A stretch of 64,000 nucleotides of DNA, taken from the NCBI RefSeq assembly GCF_900115655.1, contig NZ_FOXF01000003.1, forward strand, positions 62,001 to 126,000. The letters are read 5' to 3'. The notes under the pieces are model-generated. The model searched no databases, was not told where the DNA came from, and saw only the letters and a list, made by a program, of their open reading frames with translations. Position numbers and translations under genes: made by a program. Below are positions 55,059-63,913 of the stretch, piece by piece (position 1 is the first letter of the stretch; each line of letters begins with the position of its first letter). This stretch comes from Ruminobacter amylophilus. GTDB taxonomy: Bacteria; Pseudomonadota; Gammaproteobacteria; Enterobacterales; Succinivibrionaceae.

Positions 55059-55988
55059 ATGGGCAGTCCCGCATCATGGCGAAAACAGCGTGAAAGCACT
55101 TCTCCTTTCGGGATGAATGTTCTGCTGTTTATTTATCGCATCGGCGGAAAAAAAGCGGTTTACTGTATCGCCTGGTGCGCCTCATGGATTATCTTTCTGT
55201 TCAACGGAAGAGTCAGAAGAATATCCGGAGAATATCTTGAGCTTCTGAGCCGTTCAGCCTCCGGCAGAGGAATCAGGCTCGGCAGACTGAGCTCCCGCCG
55301 GCACATCTATTCATTCTGCAGGGCCGTCATCGGAAAGATAGTATCATGGTCCGGTCAGACGGATTTCGGGGAATTGGGAGAAATTGACGGCGGTCTGCAG
55401 AGATCTCTTGCCAGGGCGAAGGAAGCCGGCGGAGTTCTGGTGATGGGGGCTCATATCGGCAACCTTGAGGTACTCAGAGCCTTCAATACCCTGAAAATAA
55501 AAAAGACCGTAAATGTTCTGATGCATGCCGAAAACAGTTCGGTGTTCATGAACTACCTCAGAAGTCTCAATAAGGACAGTTCACTCAATATCATCAGTAC
55601 CACAGACATCGGGCCTTCGCTGTCCGTGGAGCTTGCCGACAGAACCTCCCGGGGAGAGTGGGTTGCCATAATGGGAGATCGTCTTATTGATGAGTCTACC
55701 CGTTCCGTTGAGGTGGATTTTCTGGGAAAAAAGGCAAAACTTCCGCAGGGACCGTGGATTCTGGCATCAATTCTTAAAATTCCGGTGTGTATTATGTTAG
55801 GATTGACTGACGGCAGCGGCATCAAGGTTTACTGTCATGAATTGGGATCCGTAAAACTGGACAGAAAGAACCGTGAACAGTCAATTCAGCGGTATGCACA
55901 GGAATATGCCTCCGAGCTGGAAAAGATTCTGTACAGGTATCCCTATGAATGGTTTAATTTTTATGATTTCTGGAGCGGCAGCGAATGA
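55059..55988 (+). CDS. LpxL-like lipid acyltransferase (ApeJ C-terminal half)
   Basis: 309 residues from ATG 55059, just after the glycosyltransferase stop, with AGAGAGG upstream. An N-terminal membrane segment (AVYCIAWCASWIIFLFNG, about 34-51), then VMGAHIGNLEVLRA with the H-x4-E pair, GEWVAIMGDRL and KLPQGPWILAS typical of the LpxL/HtrB family. It probably acylates the carrier lipid of the polyene. Its last bases overlap the start of the thioesterase (ATGA). Confidence 0.8.
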   Translation: MGSPASWRKQRESTSPFGMNVLLFIYRIGGKKAVYCIAWCASWIIFLFNGRVRRISGEYLELLSRSASGRGIRLGRLSSRRHIYSFCRAVIGKIVSWSGQTDFGELGEIDGGLQRSLARAKEAGGVLVMGAHIGNLEVLRAFNTLKIKKTVNVLMHAENSSVFMNYLRSLNKDSSLNIISTTDIGPSLSVELADRTSRGEWVAIMGDRLIDESTRSVEVDFLGKKAKLPQGPWILASILKIPVCIMLGLTDGSGIKVYCHELGSVKLDRKNREQSIQRYAQEYASELEKILYRYPYEWFNFYDFWSGSE

Positions 55989-56419
55989 GCCATCTGTATA
56001 CATTTGAATCACATCAGAAAGTGCAGTTTTACGACTGTGATCCCATGGGGGTGGTATGGCACGGCAATTATCTGAAATATCTTGAAGTGGCCAGAGGTGA
56101 GTTTCTTGATTTTATCGGATACGGCTACCGCCGGATTCGCGACGACGGAAATTTCTTTCCGATAGTTGATGAACGCATGAAATATCTTCACTCTCTGAGA
56201 CTCGGTGATGAATTTACGGTTGTGGTCTATCTTGATGAATACGTCAACAGGCTGGTTCATTCCTTTGAAATCATCCGTGACGGTGAAATCTGCGTAAAGG
56301 CAAAAACCGTTCAGGTGTGCCTGCCGGTATCCGGCAGCGAGCTGAGCTTTTTCATGCCTCAGGGCTTTGTAAATGCCGTTGAGGCTCTTCCCGGCGTTTC
56401 TGAAAAAGCCGGAGCATAA
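55985..56419 (+). CDS. apeK: 4HBT-type thioesterase (ApeK-like)
   Basis: 144 residues. Hotdog fold with the 4-hydroxybenzoyl-CoA thioesterase motif YDCDPMGVVWHGNYLKYLE; D19 is the equivalent of the catalytic Asp17 of the Pseudomonas enzyme. In aryl polyene clusters ApeK cleaves or proofreads ACP-bound chains. Overlaps the gene before it by four bases, so translation is coupled. The nucleotide sequence continues straight into the LolA-like gene. Confidence 0.82.
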   Translation: MSHLYTFESHQKVQFYDCDPMGVVWHGNYLKYLEVARGEFLDFIGYGYRRIRDDGNFFPIVDERMKYLHSLRLGDEFTVVVYLDEYVNRLVHSFEIIRDGEICVKAKTVQVCLPVSGSELSFFMPQGFVNAVEALPGVSEKAGA

Positions 56420-56450
56420 CTGCGGCGGTGAAACGGAGGTAAAAGAATAA

Positions 56451-57137
56451 ATGAAGGTGTTTTTCAGATCATTGGCGGCTTCTGCGGTTCTGGTGTCCTT
56501 AACGCTGCACGGCGTTTCGGCAGCCGAGACCTCTTCAGAAAAAAATGAATCCCTGTCCGGAGGGTTTCCGTCATCAGCCGAAGCCGCGGCAGAATTTTTC
56601 GGGAGCCTGAAGCATGATTCCGTAATAAGTGATTTTGAGCAGACCAGATTCATGGCTGAGTCTGAGAGAACTCTGAAATCCACCGGCAGCATGCTTTTTT
56701 CTTCTTCGGAAGGACTCTGCTGGAAGATGCTGACTCCTTTCAGAAGAGCCTGGCTCTTTGATGATAACGGGGTAACCGAATTTCAGGCGGACGGTTCCTC
56801 AAAATCAGTGTCAGGGGATCAGAACGGTATGTTCAACAGCATTCTTCTTGCGGTGCTTAACAGCGGGGTTAACGGCAGATCCATGGAGGTAACCGACAGC
56901 TTTGACGTGGTAAGCGGCGGCAGAGGAGAAGACGGAATATCGGTTATATATCTGCAGCCTAAGGACCGACAGATCGCTGGAGTTATTTACCGTATAAAGC
57001 TGGAACGAAAACATGACATGCTGAGCGGCATCACCATTATGGAACACGGAAACAGCTATACCGGCATGGTGTTTTCCGGACAGCAGGCCGATTCCCCAAA
57101 GGCTGCCGGCATAAAGGATTTCTGCAGCTTCAGATAA
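56451..57137 (+). CDS. apeL: LolA-like periplasmic lipid carrier (ApeL-like)
   Basis: 228 residues. Signal peptide cleaved near HGVSA-AET (about 24). The LolA pattern follows: DSVISDFEQTRFM near 62, SMLFSSSEGLCWKMLTPFRRAWLF near 85-105. LolA carries lipoproteins across the periplasm; the APE relative is thought to carry the polyene lipid from the exporter to the outer membrane. GGAGG lies upstream of its ATG. The MMPL exporter gene follows at 37 bases. Confidence 0.78.
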   Translation: MKVFFRSLAASAVLVSLTLHGVSAAETSSEKNESLSGGFPSSAEAAAEFFGSLKHDSVISDFEQTRFMAESERTLKSTGSMLFSSSEGLCWKMLTPFRRAWLFDDNGVTEFQADGSSKSVSGDQNGMFNSILLAVLNSGVNGRSMEVTDSFDVVSGGRGEDGISVIYLQPKDRQIAGVIYRIKLERKHDMLSGITIMEHGNSYTGMVFSGQQADSPKAAGIKDFCSFR

Positions 57138-57173
57138 AGTTCTTTTTCCCGGTAATCCTCATTTTCTGAGGAA

Positions 57174-59483
57174 ATGACGGCGTTGATACACATTAAGAAA
57201 TTCAGCATGAGAGATAAAATAAAGGCACTGGCGGTTTTTTTACTTCTGATGATTCCGATAATTACCGGAACTGCGGTATTTCTGCAGAAGGGGCGCGGCA
57301 TCATCAGCACGGATATCGGTTATCTGCTTCCGCATCTGACTCAGAACGGTGAATCATCCGCATATTTTACGGAAAAGCTTTCCCGGGAGCTTCTTTTTGT
57401 ATTCAGGGCTGACGGAGAGACAGAAGTCTCTGGATCCGTCATGAAACAGACCCTGCAGGAATTTACCGCAGAGCTGAACGCATTTGATTTTGTCAGAGTC
57501 AGAAATTTTGCCGACATGGAAAAAACCGGCAGTCTGCTTTTTGCACACAGATATGCTCTCGGTGCTGACGACTATCTTACCGGGGGAAGACCGGATCCCG
57601 AAAAACTCAGGGAGGAGGTTCTCAGTGTACTGTACAGCCCGTTCGGAGGTGCCACCGAAAAGGAAATCCGCAATGATCCGTTTTTCACCATGCGCCATTA
57701 TCTTGGCAGACAGACTGCAGGAAGATACAGTCTTGATCCTTCGGGGTTTGCTTTCATTACCGACGGCGGAAACCGCAGAAACTATGTAATAAGCGCTTCT
57801 CTTTCCGCATCGGATCTCAGCTCATCCCAGAAGTCCGGACTCTTTGATTTCTGCAGAAAACTTAAAAGAAATCTGCAGTCCCGGAAAATTGATTTTCTGT
57901 ATACCGGAGCTTTTTTCTTTGCCGAGGAGGCGGCTTCGTCTTCGGAAAACGATATCAGTAAAATCAGTATCGGTTCCGGAATCATGCTGGTGATTCTGCT
58001 TCTCTTTTTCTTCCGATCCGTTAAACCTCTTGTTTCCGCTGTGGCGGTTCTTTCGCTTGCCATGTTCAGCGCCTTCGGTACCGTCATTACGGTTTTCGGC
58101 AGCATGCACGTGATAACCATTGCCATAGGCGCCTCACTGGCCGGTATTTCCTTTGACTATATTCTGCATGTGCTGGTAAGGCGCGCGCATCAGCCCGGGG
58201 AAAGTCCGGCTGAAATCAGAAAAAAACTGGGACTCCCGTTAACACTGAGTCTCATTACCAGCGTACTTGCCTACGGGGTAACCTCGTTTACGGGGCTGAA
58301 TGTCCTCAGGGAACTCGGCGTGTTTGCCTCCGTGGTGCTTACCGGAACCTTTCTGCTGTCCTGCTACTGCCTGAGTCTGAGCAGGCTGCACAGGATTTCT
58401 GCATCCTCGTCGTCATTAAACGTGCTGGCTATCTGTCGCCGGGGGCTGGTAAAAATTCCCCGTTCCGTTTCTGCCGCCGCGGCTCTGCTTACCGTGACTG
58501 CGGCCTGCTGTCTCATGTTTGTGTCCGGAGCCGATGATGACGTCGCTTCTCTTCGTCAGAACCGGACGGAACTTGCCGAAATGGATATGGAAATAAACAG
58601 AACGGTCAACGGGGATGACGGCAGTCTGTGGTTTATTCTTGACGGTGACTCTCTTGAGAACGCCATGGAGTCCTGCGAGGATTTTCTGCTGACTCTCGCT
58701 TCCGATGAACGCATGGCCCTGGAGGCTCCGTGTCTCAAGGTTCCTTCTGAAAGGGCGCAGCGTTCAAGCATTGAAAACTACAGAACACTGTATCCGGCAC
58801 TTAAGGAAGTTTACGCGGAACAGGGATTCATCCTTGATGACGGAGAGGTCAGTCCCGTCGGGGCGACAACCTTTAAAGTGACCGATATGCCCCTGTTTTC
58901 GGATTTTATGACGGGTGAAAAGTCGGTGCTTGTCCGTGCCAATTCCCATAACGCCGGGCTTATTCAGAAAATAAGGTCATTCAGAGGCTTTTCTTCCCTG
59001 GACAGGCGGAAGGACTGGTCTGAGGCTTTCGGAGTCTACAGACAGGAGCTGAACAGAATGCTCCTCATTGCACTGGTGCTGATTTTTGCCGCCGGAGCCC
59101 TTGTCCTGAGAACTGAAATTGTCACTTCCGCAGTACTGCCTCTTACCGCCGGACTCGGGGCGGGAATCATTGCCGATTACTGTATTACCGGAAGCTTTAA
59201 TCTGTTCACCACCGTGGCGCTTTTCGTGGTTACCGGTCTTGGAGCGGACTACTGCGTGTTTATCAGGAACATGAAGGAGGATTCCTCGGACAATACTCTG
59301 GCCACGCTTTCGCTTGCATGGATTTCCACCGAGGTTTCCTGCGGCCTGCTGATGCTTTCAGACATGCCGGCGGTAGTTAATATGGGGGCAGTGATTTTCT
59401 GGGGACTTGCGGTAATTCCGGTTACAGCTCTGATGCTGAAAAAACAGCAGGCACGGACCGTTAAACTGTCGGAATCGGCATGA
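57174..59483 (+). CDS. apeM: MMPL/RND-type exporter (ApeM-like)
   Basis: 769 residues. Two sets of hydrophobic segments (about 18-36 plus 265-420, and 630-760) separated by large periplasmic loops. GASLAGISFDYILHVLVRRAHQP near 315-340 and VVTGLGADYCVFIRNMK near 680-700 hold the buried Asp residues typical of proton-driven RND/MMPL pumps. Probably moves the lipid-linked polyene out of the inner membrane to ApeL. In classical clusters a DUF3261 lipoprotein (apeN) would follow; no such gene fits the 157 bases after it. Confidence 0.82.
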   Translation: MTALIHIKKFSMRDKIKALAVFLLLMIPIITGTAVFLQKGRGIISTDIGYLLPHLTQNGESSAYFTEKLSRELLFVFRADGETEVSGSVMKQTLQEFTAELNAFDFVRVRNFADMEKTGSLLFAHRYALGADDYLTGGRPDPEKLREEVLSVLYSPFGGATEKEIRNDPFFTMRHYLGRQTAGRYSLDPSGFAFITDGGNRRNYVISASLSASDLSSSQKSGLFDFCRKLKRNLQSRKIDFLYTGAFFFAEEAASSSENDISKISIGSGIMLVILLLFFFRSVKPLVSAVAVLSLAMFSAFGTVITVFGSMHVITIAIGASLAGISFDYILHVLVRRAHQPGESPAEIRKKLGLPLTLSLITSVLAYGVTSFTGLNVLRELGVFASVVLTGTFLLSCYCLSLSRLHRISASSSSLNVLAICRRGLVKIPRSVSAAAALLTVTAACCLMFVSGADDDVASLRQNRTELAEMDMEINRTVNGDDGSLWFILDGDSLENAMESCEDFLLTLASDERMALEAPCLKVPSERAQRSSIENYRTLYPALKEVYAEQGFILDDGEVSPVGATTFKVTDMPLFSDFMTGEKSVLVRANSHNAGLIQKIRSFRGFSSLDRRKDWSEAFGVYRQELNRMLLIALVLIFAAGALVLRTEIVTSAVLPLTAGLGAGIIADYCITGSFNLFTTVALFVVTGLGADYCVFIRNMKEDSSDNTLATLSLAWISTEVSCGLLMLSDMPAVVNMGAVIFWGLAVIPVTALMLKKQQARTVKLSESA

Positions 59484-59543
59484 TTACGTCATAAATCTGA
59501 CGAATTGACATCAATGTTTGCAGGCATAACTTTTAAGTTAATG

Positions 59544-59549
59544 TATAAT
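59544..59549 (+). promoter_or_regulatory. Possible internal promoter before apeO
   Basis: A perfect TATAAT 92 bases before apeO. A TTGACA at 59505-59510 is too far away, so the -35 is uncertain. Confidence 0.35.
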
Positions 59550-59640
59550 TGTATGAGTTGTCGGGATTACCGACCGGGACTTCGGAATGTCCGGGTTCCG
59601 GTTTGTATGTACGTGAATAATACAGATTAAGAATAAAATC

Positions 59641-60834
59641 ATGATTTACATAAACGGCTTTGCCTGCAAAAGTGCACTTGGATTAACTGAAGAAGAATCC
59701 GTGAAGAATCTTTCCGAAGGTACGGATATCTGTCTTAGGGAACGTGTTGGTTTTCTGCCGGGCGGGCAGAAGGCTTATCTTGCGGAAATCCCTCTTTATC
59801 CCGATCCGCTGAACAGACATGACTGCAGAGCCAACCGTCTGCTGAATGAATGTCTGAATGATATCAGACCTCTTATCGATGAAATGATGGAACGCTATTC
59901 ACCTGACCGCATCGGTGCGGTTATAGGCACCAGCACTTCAGCGATTACCGATGTGGAAAACGAGGTTCTGAGCGCCGAATGTGAAAAAAACGGTGAACTT
60001 AAATACGATCCGAGAGTTTCCGAAATCGGCAACATCTCCGCTTTTATAAGCGACAGACTGGCTATTACCGGTCCGAGCTATTCCATTGCCACAGCCTGCT
60101 CATCAGGCGGCAGGGCGTTTGTAAGCGCCAGAGCCCTTCTCGAATCCGGGGCCTGCGATGCCGTACTTGTCGGGGCCTGTGACACTCTGAGCAAAATCAC
60201 GGTCAGCGGTTTCTTTGCCCTGGGCGCTCTTGATACCGGCAGGTGTCATCCCCTGTGTGATGACCGTGCAGGCATCAATATCGGTGAAGGCGTGGGCATA
60301 ACCATCCTTACCAGAGAACCTCTTAAAAGCGGATATGTGATGAAACTTCTGGGAACCGGCTCAAGTACCGACGGCTATCATATTTCCGCACCGGAACCTG
60401 AAGGTCACGGCGCCAAGACCGCCATCAGACTGGCTCTGATGGATGCCGGACTCAGCCCGGAGGATATTGGATACGTGAATCTTCATGCCACCGGCACGGT
60501 TCTTAACGATGCCATGGAGCACAAGGTTATTCGTGACGTGTTCGGAGACAGGGTGCCTGTATCGGGAACCAAACATCTTACCGGACATACACTCGGAGCG
60601 GCAGGCGTGGTTGAGGCCTATATTGCCTACCTGATATTCAGACACGGCATGAAACTTCCGGCCATAGGCTATCTCAGCCATATGCCTAGTCATGAATTTG
60701 ATGACATTCATCTGGTAAAGGAACCGGAAGATCTCCAAAAACCGGTGATTATGTCCAATAATTTCGCTTTCGGCGGCAACAATATTTCTTTGATTTTCGG
60801 AAAATACGACAGTGAGCAGTCAGATGTTAGATAA
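59641..60834 (+). CDS. apeO: Beta-ketoacyl-ACP synthase (ApeO-like)
   Basis: 397 residues, a FabF/KAS II-type condensing enzyme. Catalytic C153 in ATACSSGG, H282 in NLHATGT and H316 with K311 in GTKHLTGHTLGAAG form the active site. Condenses malonyl-ACP with the growing aromatic polyene. In the characterised system ApeO works as a heterodimer with the inactive chain-length factor ApeC; that gene lies at 31935 here. Overlaps apeP by 11 bases. Confidence 0.88.
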   Translation: MIYINGFACKSALGLTEEESVKNLSEGTDICLRERVGFLPGGQKAYLAEIPLYPDPLNRHDCRANRLLNECLNDIRPLIDEMMERYSPDRIGAVIGTSTSAITDVENEVLSAECEKNGELKYDPRVSEIGNISAFISDRLAITGPSYSIATACSSGGRAFVSARALLESGACDAVLVGACDTLSKITVSGFFALGALDTGRCHPLCDDRAGINIGEGVGITILTREPLKSGYVMKLLGTGSSTDGYHISAPEPEGHGAKTAIRLALMDAGLSPEDIGYVNLHATGTVLNDAMEHKVIRDVFGDRVPVSGTKHLTGHTLGAAGVVEAYIAYLIFRHGMKLPAIGYLSHMPSHEFDDIHLVKEPEDLQKPVIMSNNFAFGGNNISLIFGKYDSEQSDVR

Positions 60835-61318
60835 CCTTACCTCCTCTGAATACGATTGGGTAATCGAGAGGCTTCCGCAGAAGGAACCGATGCGTTTCAT
60901 TGATCGTGTGGAAAGCGTTGATATCGGGGCAAGAACCATTGTGTGCGAATTTACCGCGGGAATGAGACCGTGTGTCGGCTACTCCGAAAAGGACGGTGTG
61001 ATGCCTCCGGTATCTCTTACCGAAACCATGGCTCAGACTGTCGCCGCACTGATGATTGCCGAGGACGGAATAAACGGCAGAAACTTCAAAATAGGTTTTA
61101 TTCTCTCAATCCGTAAAATGAAAATCATGGCGAAGGAGCCTATCGTAAAGGGAATGAAGCTCAGTTCCCGCGTAAAGATCTCCTATGAGGACAGTTCAGG
61201 GGTATGCATGGCTGAAGCCTGTGTCTGCAGTGCCGAAACCGGAAACAGACTCATTGAGGCCAGAATAACGGTTATGAAACCTGATGACGGCTATGTCAGC
61301 CGACTTTTTGAAAAGTAA
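60824..61318 (+). CDS. apeP: 3-hydroxyacyl-ACP dehydratase, hotdog fold (ApeP-like)
   Basis: 164 residues from ATG 60824 (a GTG at 60812 is the alternative; neither has a good ribosome binding site, but overlap with apeO suggests coupling). The start RLPQKEPMRFIDRVESVDIG is typical of the FabA/FabZ-like ApeP group, followed by VMPPVSLTETMAQTVAALM. It should pair with the ApeI-like protein of block 2. In classical clusters the ketoreductase apeQ and second ketosynthase apeR follow directly; here a terminator does. Confidence 0.82.
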   Translation: MLDNLTSSEYDWVIERLPQKEPMRFIDRVESVDIGARTIVCEFTAGMRPCVGYSEKDGVMPPVSLTETMAQTVAALMIAEDGINGRNFKIGFILSIRKMKIMAKEPIVKGMKLSSRVKISYEDSSGVCMAEACVCSAETGNRLIEARITVMKPDDGYVSRLFEK

Positions 61319-61364
61319 GCGTCAGACTGCCGCGACATGTTGAAGCTTTCAGATGATTATGTTT

Positions 61365-61393
61365 AAAGCCGGCGGATTAACACCGGCTTTTTC
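61365..61393 (+). terminator. Terminator of ape block 3
   Basis: Arms AAAGCCGG (61365-61372) and CCGGCTTT (61383-61390), then TTC after a short T run. Confidence 0.75.
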
Positions 61394-61419
61394 ATGTAAT
61401 AGCAGGCCTGTATCGGTAA

Positions 61420-61998
61420 TCAGCCTTTATTACTGATGTATTCCTGATTAAGATGGGCAAATCTGCCTTTGAACACCTTTTCGATTCTGGTTACCTTCTT
61501 GGCACTGCTGATGAAGGAACCGCAGTTGCTTACCACAATACCGCTGTGGGTTCCTTCCCATACCTTCAGATCAACTCTGGCGTTGCCGATGTAGCATACG
61601 TCACTGTCACCGAAGTATTTTTTTATAAGCGCCAGCTTGTTTTTGCCGGTAAGGTTCACATCGATTGAAGAACCGAAGCCTTCCTTGAAAAAGCTGAAGT
61701 ATGAAGCGATTTTACTGACAATGCTCTGGGTGCTTCCGGATACGAGGTAGATGGAGTTGTCCGGATTTTCAGCAAGTTCCTTCAGGTAGTCTATAAGTTC
61801 CAGATTGAACTTCAGACGGCTGATGTCAACATTGTATATTTCCCCGATGTTGTATTTAAGTCTGGCTCTGCCGCCTTCGTGATGCCATCTGTAACAGGCC
61901 GGAATAAGCTGGGGTTTTTTCAGAATGGTTTCAAAAAATGAAGTAACGGACATGTCATTGCTGATTAAGGTGCCGTCAAGATCCACACAGTAAATCAT
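61420..61998 (-). CDS. HAD-family phosphatase-like protein
   Basis: 192 residues. Motif I is VDLDGTLI at residues 4-11, motif II is YLVSGSTQS near 84-92, and motif III lies in the CYIGNARVDLKVW region near 135-147. In several bacteria a HAD domain of this kind is the N-terminal half of a UbiA prenyltransferase fusion; here it is free-standing, and no UbiA gene follows. Cytosolic. Convergent with the ape block, with the terminator between them. Substrate unknown. Confidence 0.75.
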   Translation of the reverse strand: MIYCVDLDGTLISNDMSVTSFFETILKKPQLIPACYRWHHEGGRARLKYNIGEIYNVDISRLKFNLELIDYLKELAENPDNSIYLVSGSTQSIVSKIASYFSFFKEGFGSSIDVNLTGKNKLALIKKYFGDSDVCYIGNARVDLKVWEGTHSGIVVSNCGSFISSAKKVTRIEKVFKGRFAHLNQEYISNKG

Positions 61999-62136
61999 AA
62001 ATTTCCTTAGTTACAGGGAGTCCGTGAACGGTCCGGCATGTTTCTGGTTTTTCTTGTCTCAGACCTGACTCCGTATCAAAATGTTCTGCAAAGTATATCA
62101 CGTTAGCTTGAGTTTGGTAATTTTAGTTTTTTCAGA

Positions 62137-62195
62137 GCCGGGGGCCCGGCTGCAGTTGACCGAAAGGAAAGGACATAACGTCTTATGTCCTTTCC
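62137..62195. terminator. Paired hairpins downstream of the 62255 gene
   Basis: An AGCCGGG/CCCGGCT hairpin (62137-62152) and a 13-base stem GGAAAGGACATAA/TTATGTCCTTTCC (62166-62195). Both are strong, but neither has a long T run on either strand. Confidence 0.55.
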
Positions 62196-62254
62196 GATTC
62201 CTGCTTATCCGCACGGGGAATTTAAACCGCAGAGGGTTTTAATCATGAACGGTT

Positions 62255-63913
62255 TCAGTACTCTTCCTTAAGCACGGTGACGCGGTCAAAGCTTCCGGAC
62301 AGCCGGTAGACAATGCCTGCATGGGTTCCTCCGCATACAAGAGGAGAGGTCATGCCCCGGAAAACAATACCCTTTTCCATAAGATTAAGAGCCTCGTCAT
62401 CAGAGCAGCCGGTTTTTCCGTACACGGCGGTGACGGTTCCTCCCTTAAACGGAGAATCGAATCCGAATACAAAATTTTCGGCATTCAGAAGCAGTGCGAG
62501 TTTATGTACCAGAAAGAAGCATGCATGCAGATTCCGGTAGTGAGGAACGGATTCCTCAAGTCGGATGAAATCCGGAAGGCCGAAGGGCTGTATCCCGGCA
62601 AGAAAACGGGTGCAGTCCCGGGTGCCGTCGTATGTCCCGGAAAGCTTCATCCCGCCTTCATCCTTCGTGACATGCAGAAAATCCATGATTTCCTCCGCTT
62701 CCTTTCCGGTATTTACGGAATCGGTGGATGAAGAGTCAAGCGTCAGGCTAAAACCGGCCCTGAACGTGTGACTGGCAAAAATACCGGAACGCTTTTCACC
62801 GTCAGCCGCAGTCTCCCGGCACCCGGAGTATTCAGCAAAGTTTCGGGCAAGACTTTCGGCAAACATACTCCGGTATACGTCGCTTTCAGCAAGTTTCCGG
62901 TACAGGTTTTGCGCACATAATGATGATTCGTGAAGATAAGCTTCGAGATCCCGGTATGCGACAGGATTGAAGCCCGCAAAAGAGACCGGTTCAAACCCCA
63001 GAAGTTTGCGGAAGTCAGGATGTGATATCAGCTCTTCATATTTTTCACAGCATTTGATGGAGGCATAAAATCTCCAGCCCTTAAGCGTAAGTAATTTCAG
63101 CACTCCGGGAGCCCGGCAGTTCCCGTCGGTGAATTTTACGTGATTGGACAGAGTTTTAACGGGGGTGTCCGAAAACTTCAGTTCCTTCATGACGGAGTCA
63201 GGATAAAGCTCGCGCGGCCTGAAGCTTCCGTATGCCGGCTGATTATGCCAGGCACCGAGTTCTTTCAGGTCTTCATGAAGCTTCAGCATGAAAATCTCCC
63301 TGACGGTTTTACCGGCATTGCAGAAGCCGGAGATTTCTCCGTCAGCTCCGGCTGCGGCTGTTACGCAGTCAGCCAGGGTGAAGTCGAGAGGATCCGCCTC
63401 ATGAACATTTCTGTCATGAGCGGATTTTTTCCCTCCGCGGGAACAGGAAAGAGGACAGCAGGCGGCAGAGTCTCCGCGGCACGGGAAAAATGCGTAACGG
63501 GTAATGCCGGCGTCTTTGAAAACCCCGGCGGCAAGCTTCTCATAGGCGGACGCGCCGGTTCCGTCAAAACCGAATTTTTTCCCGTTAAGAACAATAAGGG
63601 TAAAGACGGCATTGTTCACCTTAACACGCTTAAGCACATACATGGGCAGATGATGTTCGGTACGCCAGAGGTTGATTTTTGCAAAGGCCTCGGTACCGGC
63701 AGCGGGAATAAGAGCCGCATGAAAGCCGAAGTCAGCGGAGGTAAGATAGTCGGTAAGTGCGGAAACGGCAAGAAGAACATTGAGACAGTAACGTTCAAGC
63801 AGAACGGGAACACGGCAGCCGGTATCAGGATCAGGGCCTGCGGCGCCGGGGTTCAGACTGCGGTTCGGTAAAACACGGTATGGTGCGGAGGCACCCGGAA
63901 TGGCATAATCCAT
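62255..63913 (-). CDS. Large GC-rich gene of unknown function
   Basis: 552 residues. No signal peptide or clear membrane helix. The sequence contains cysteine-rich stretches (FFPCRGDSAACCPLSCSRGG near 145-165), and paired Phe/Tyr-rich blocks such as FGFHAALIPAAGTEAFAKI near 62-80 and LLNAENFVFGFDSPFKGGTVTAV near 485-510. The coding stretch is visibly richer in G and C than its neighbours, and the translated protein has many Ala, Gly and Cys residues. I recognise no family. It stands alone on the minus strand. The ATG at 63913 is the first in frame. Confidence 0.6.
   Translation of the reverse strand: MDYAIPGASAPYRVLPNRSLNPGAAGPDPDTGCRVPVLLERYCLNVLLAVSALTDYLTSADFGFHAALIPAAGTEAFAKINLWRTEHHLPMYVLKRVKVNNAVFTLIVLNGKKFGFDGTGASAYEKLAAGVFKDAGITRYAFFPCRGDSAACCPLSCSRGGKKSAHDRNVHEADPLDFTLADCVTAAAGADGEISGFCNAGKTVREIFMLKLHEDLKELGAWHNQPAYGSFRPRELYPDSVMKELKFSDTPVKTLSNHVKFTDGNCRAPGVLKLLTLKGWRFYASIKCCEKYEELISHPDFRKLLGFEPVSFAGFNPVAYRDLEAYLHESSLCAQNLYRKLAESDVYRSMFAESLARNFAEYSGCRETAADGEKRSGIFASHTFRAGFSLTLDSSSTDSVNTGKEAEEIMDFLHVTKDEGGMKLSGTYDGTRDCTRFLAGIQPFGLPDFIRLEESVPHYRNLHACFFLVHKLALLLNAENFVFGFDSPFKGGTVTAVYGKTGCSDDEALNLMEKGIVFRGMTSPLVCGGTHAGIVYRLSGSFDRVTVLKEEY

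Noticed and set aside
63140-63871. 243-codon plus-strand frame within the GC-rich gene at 62255-63913
   Set aside because: High GC lengthens open frames on both strands. The minus frame is longer, has a normal start and a downstream hairpin. I keep some doubt because neither frame has a known homologue.
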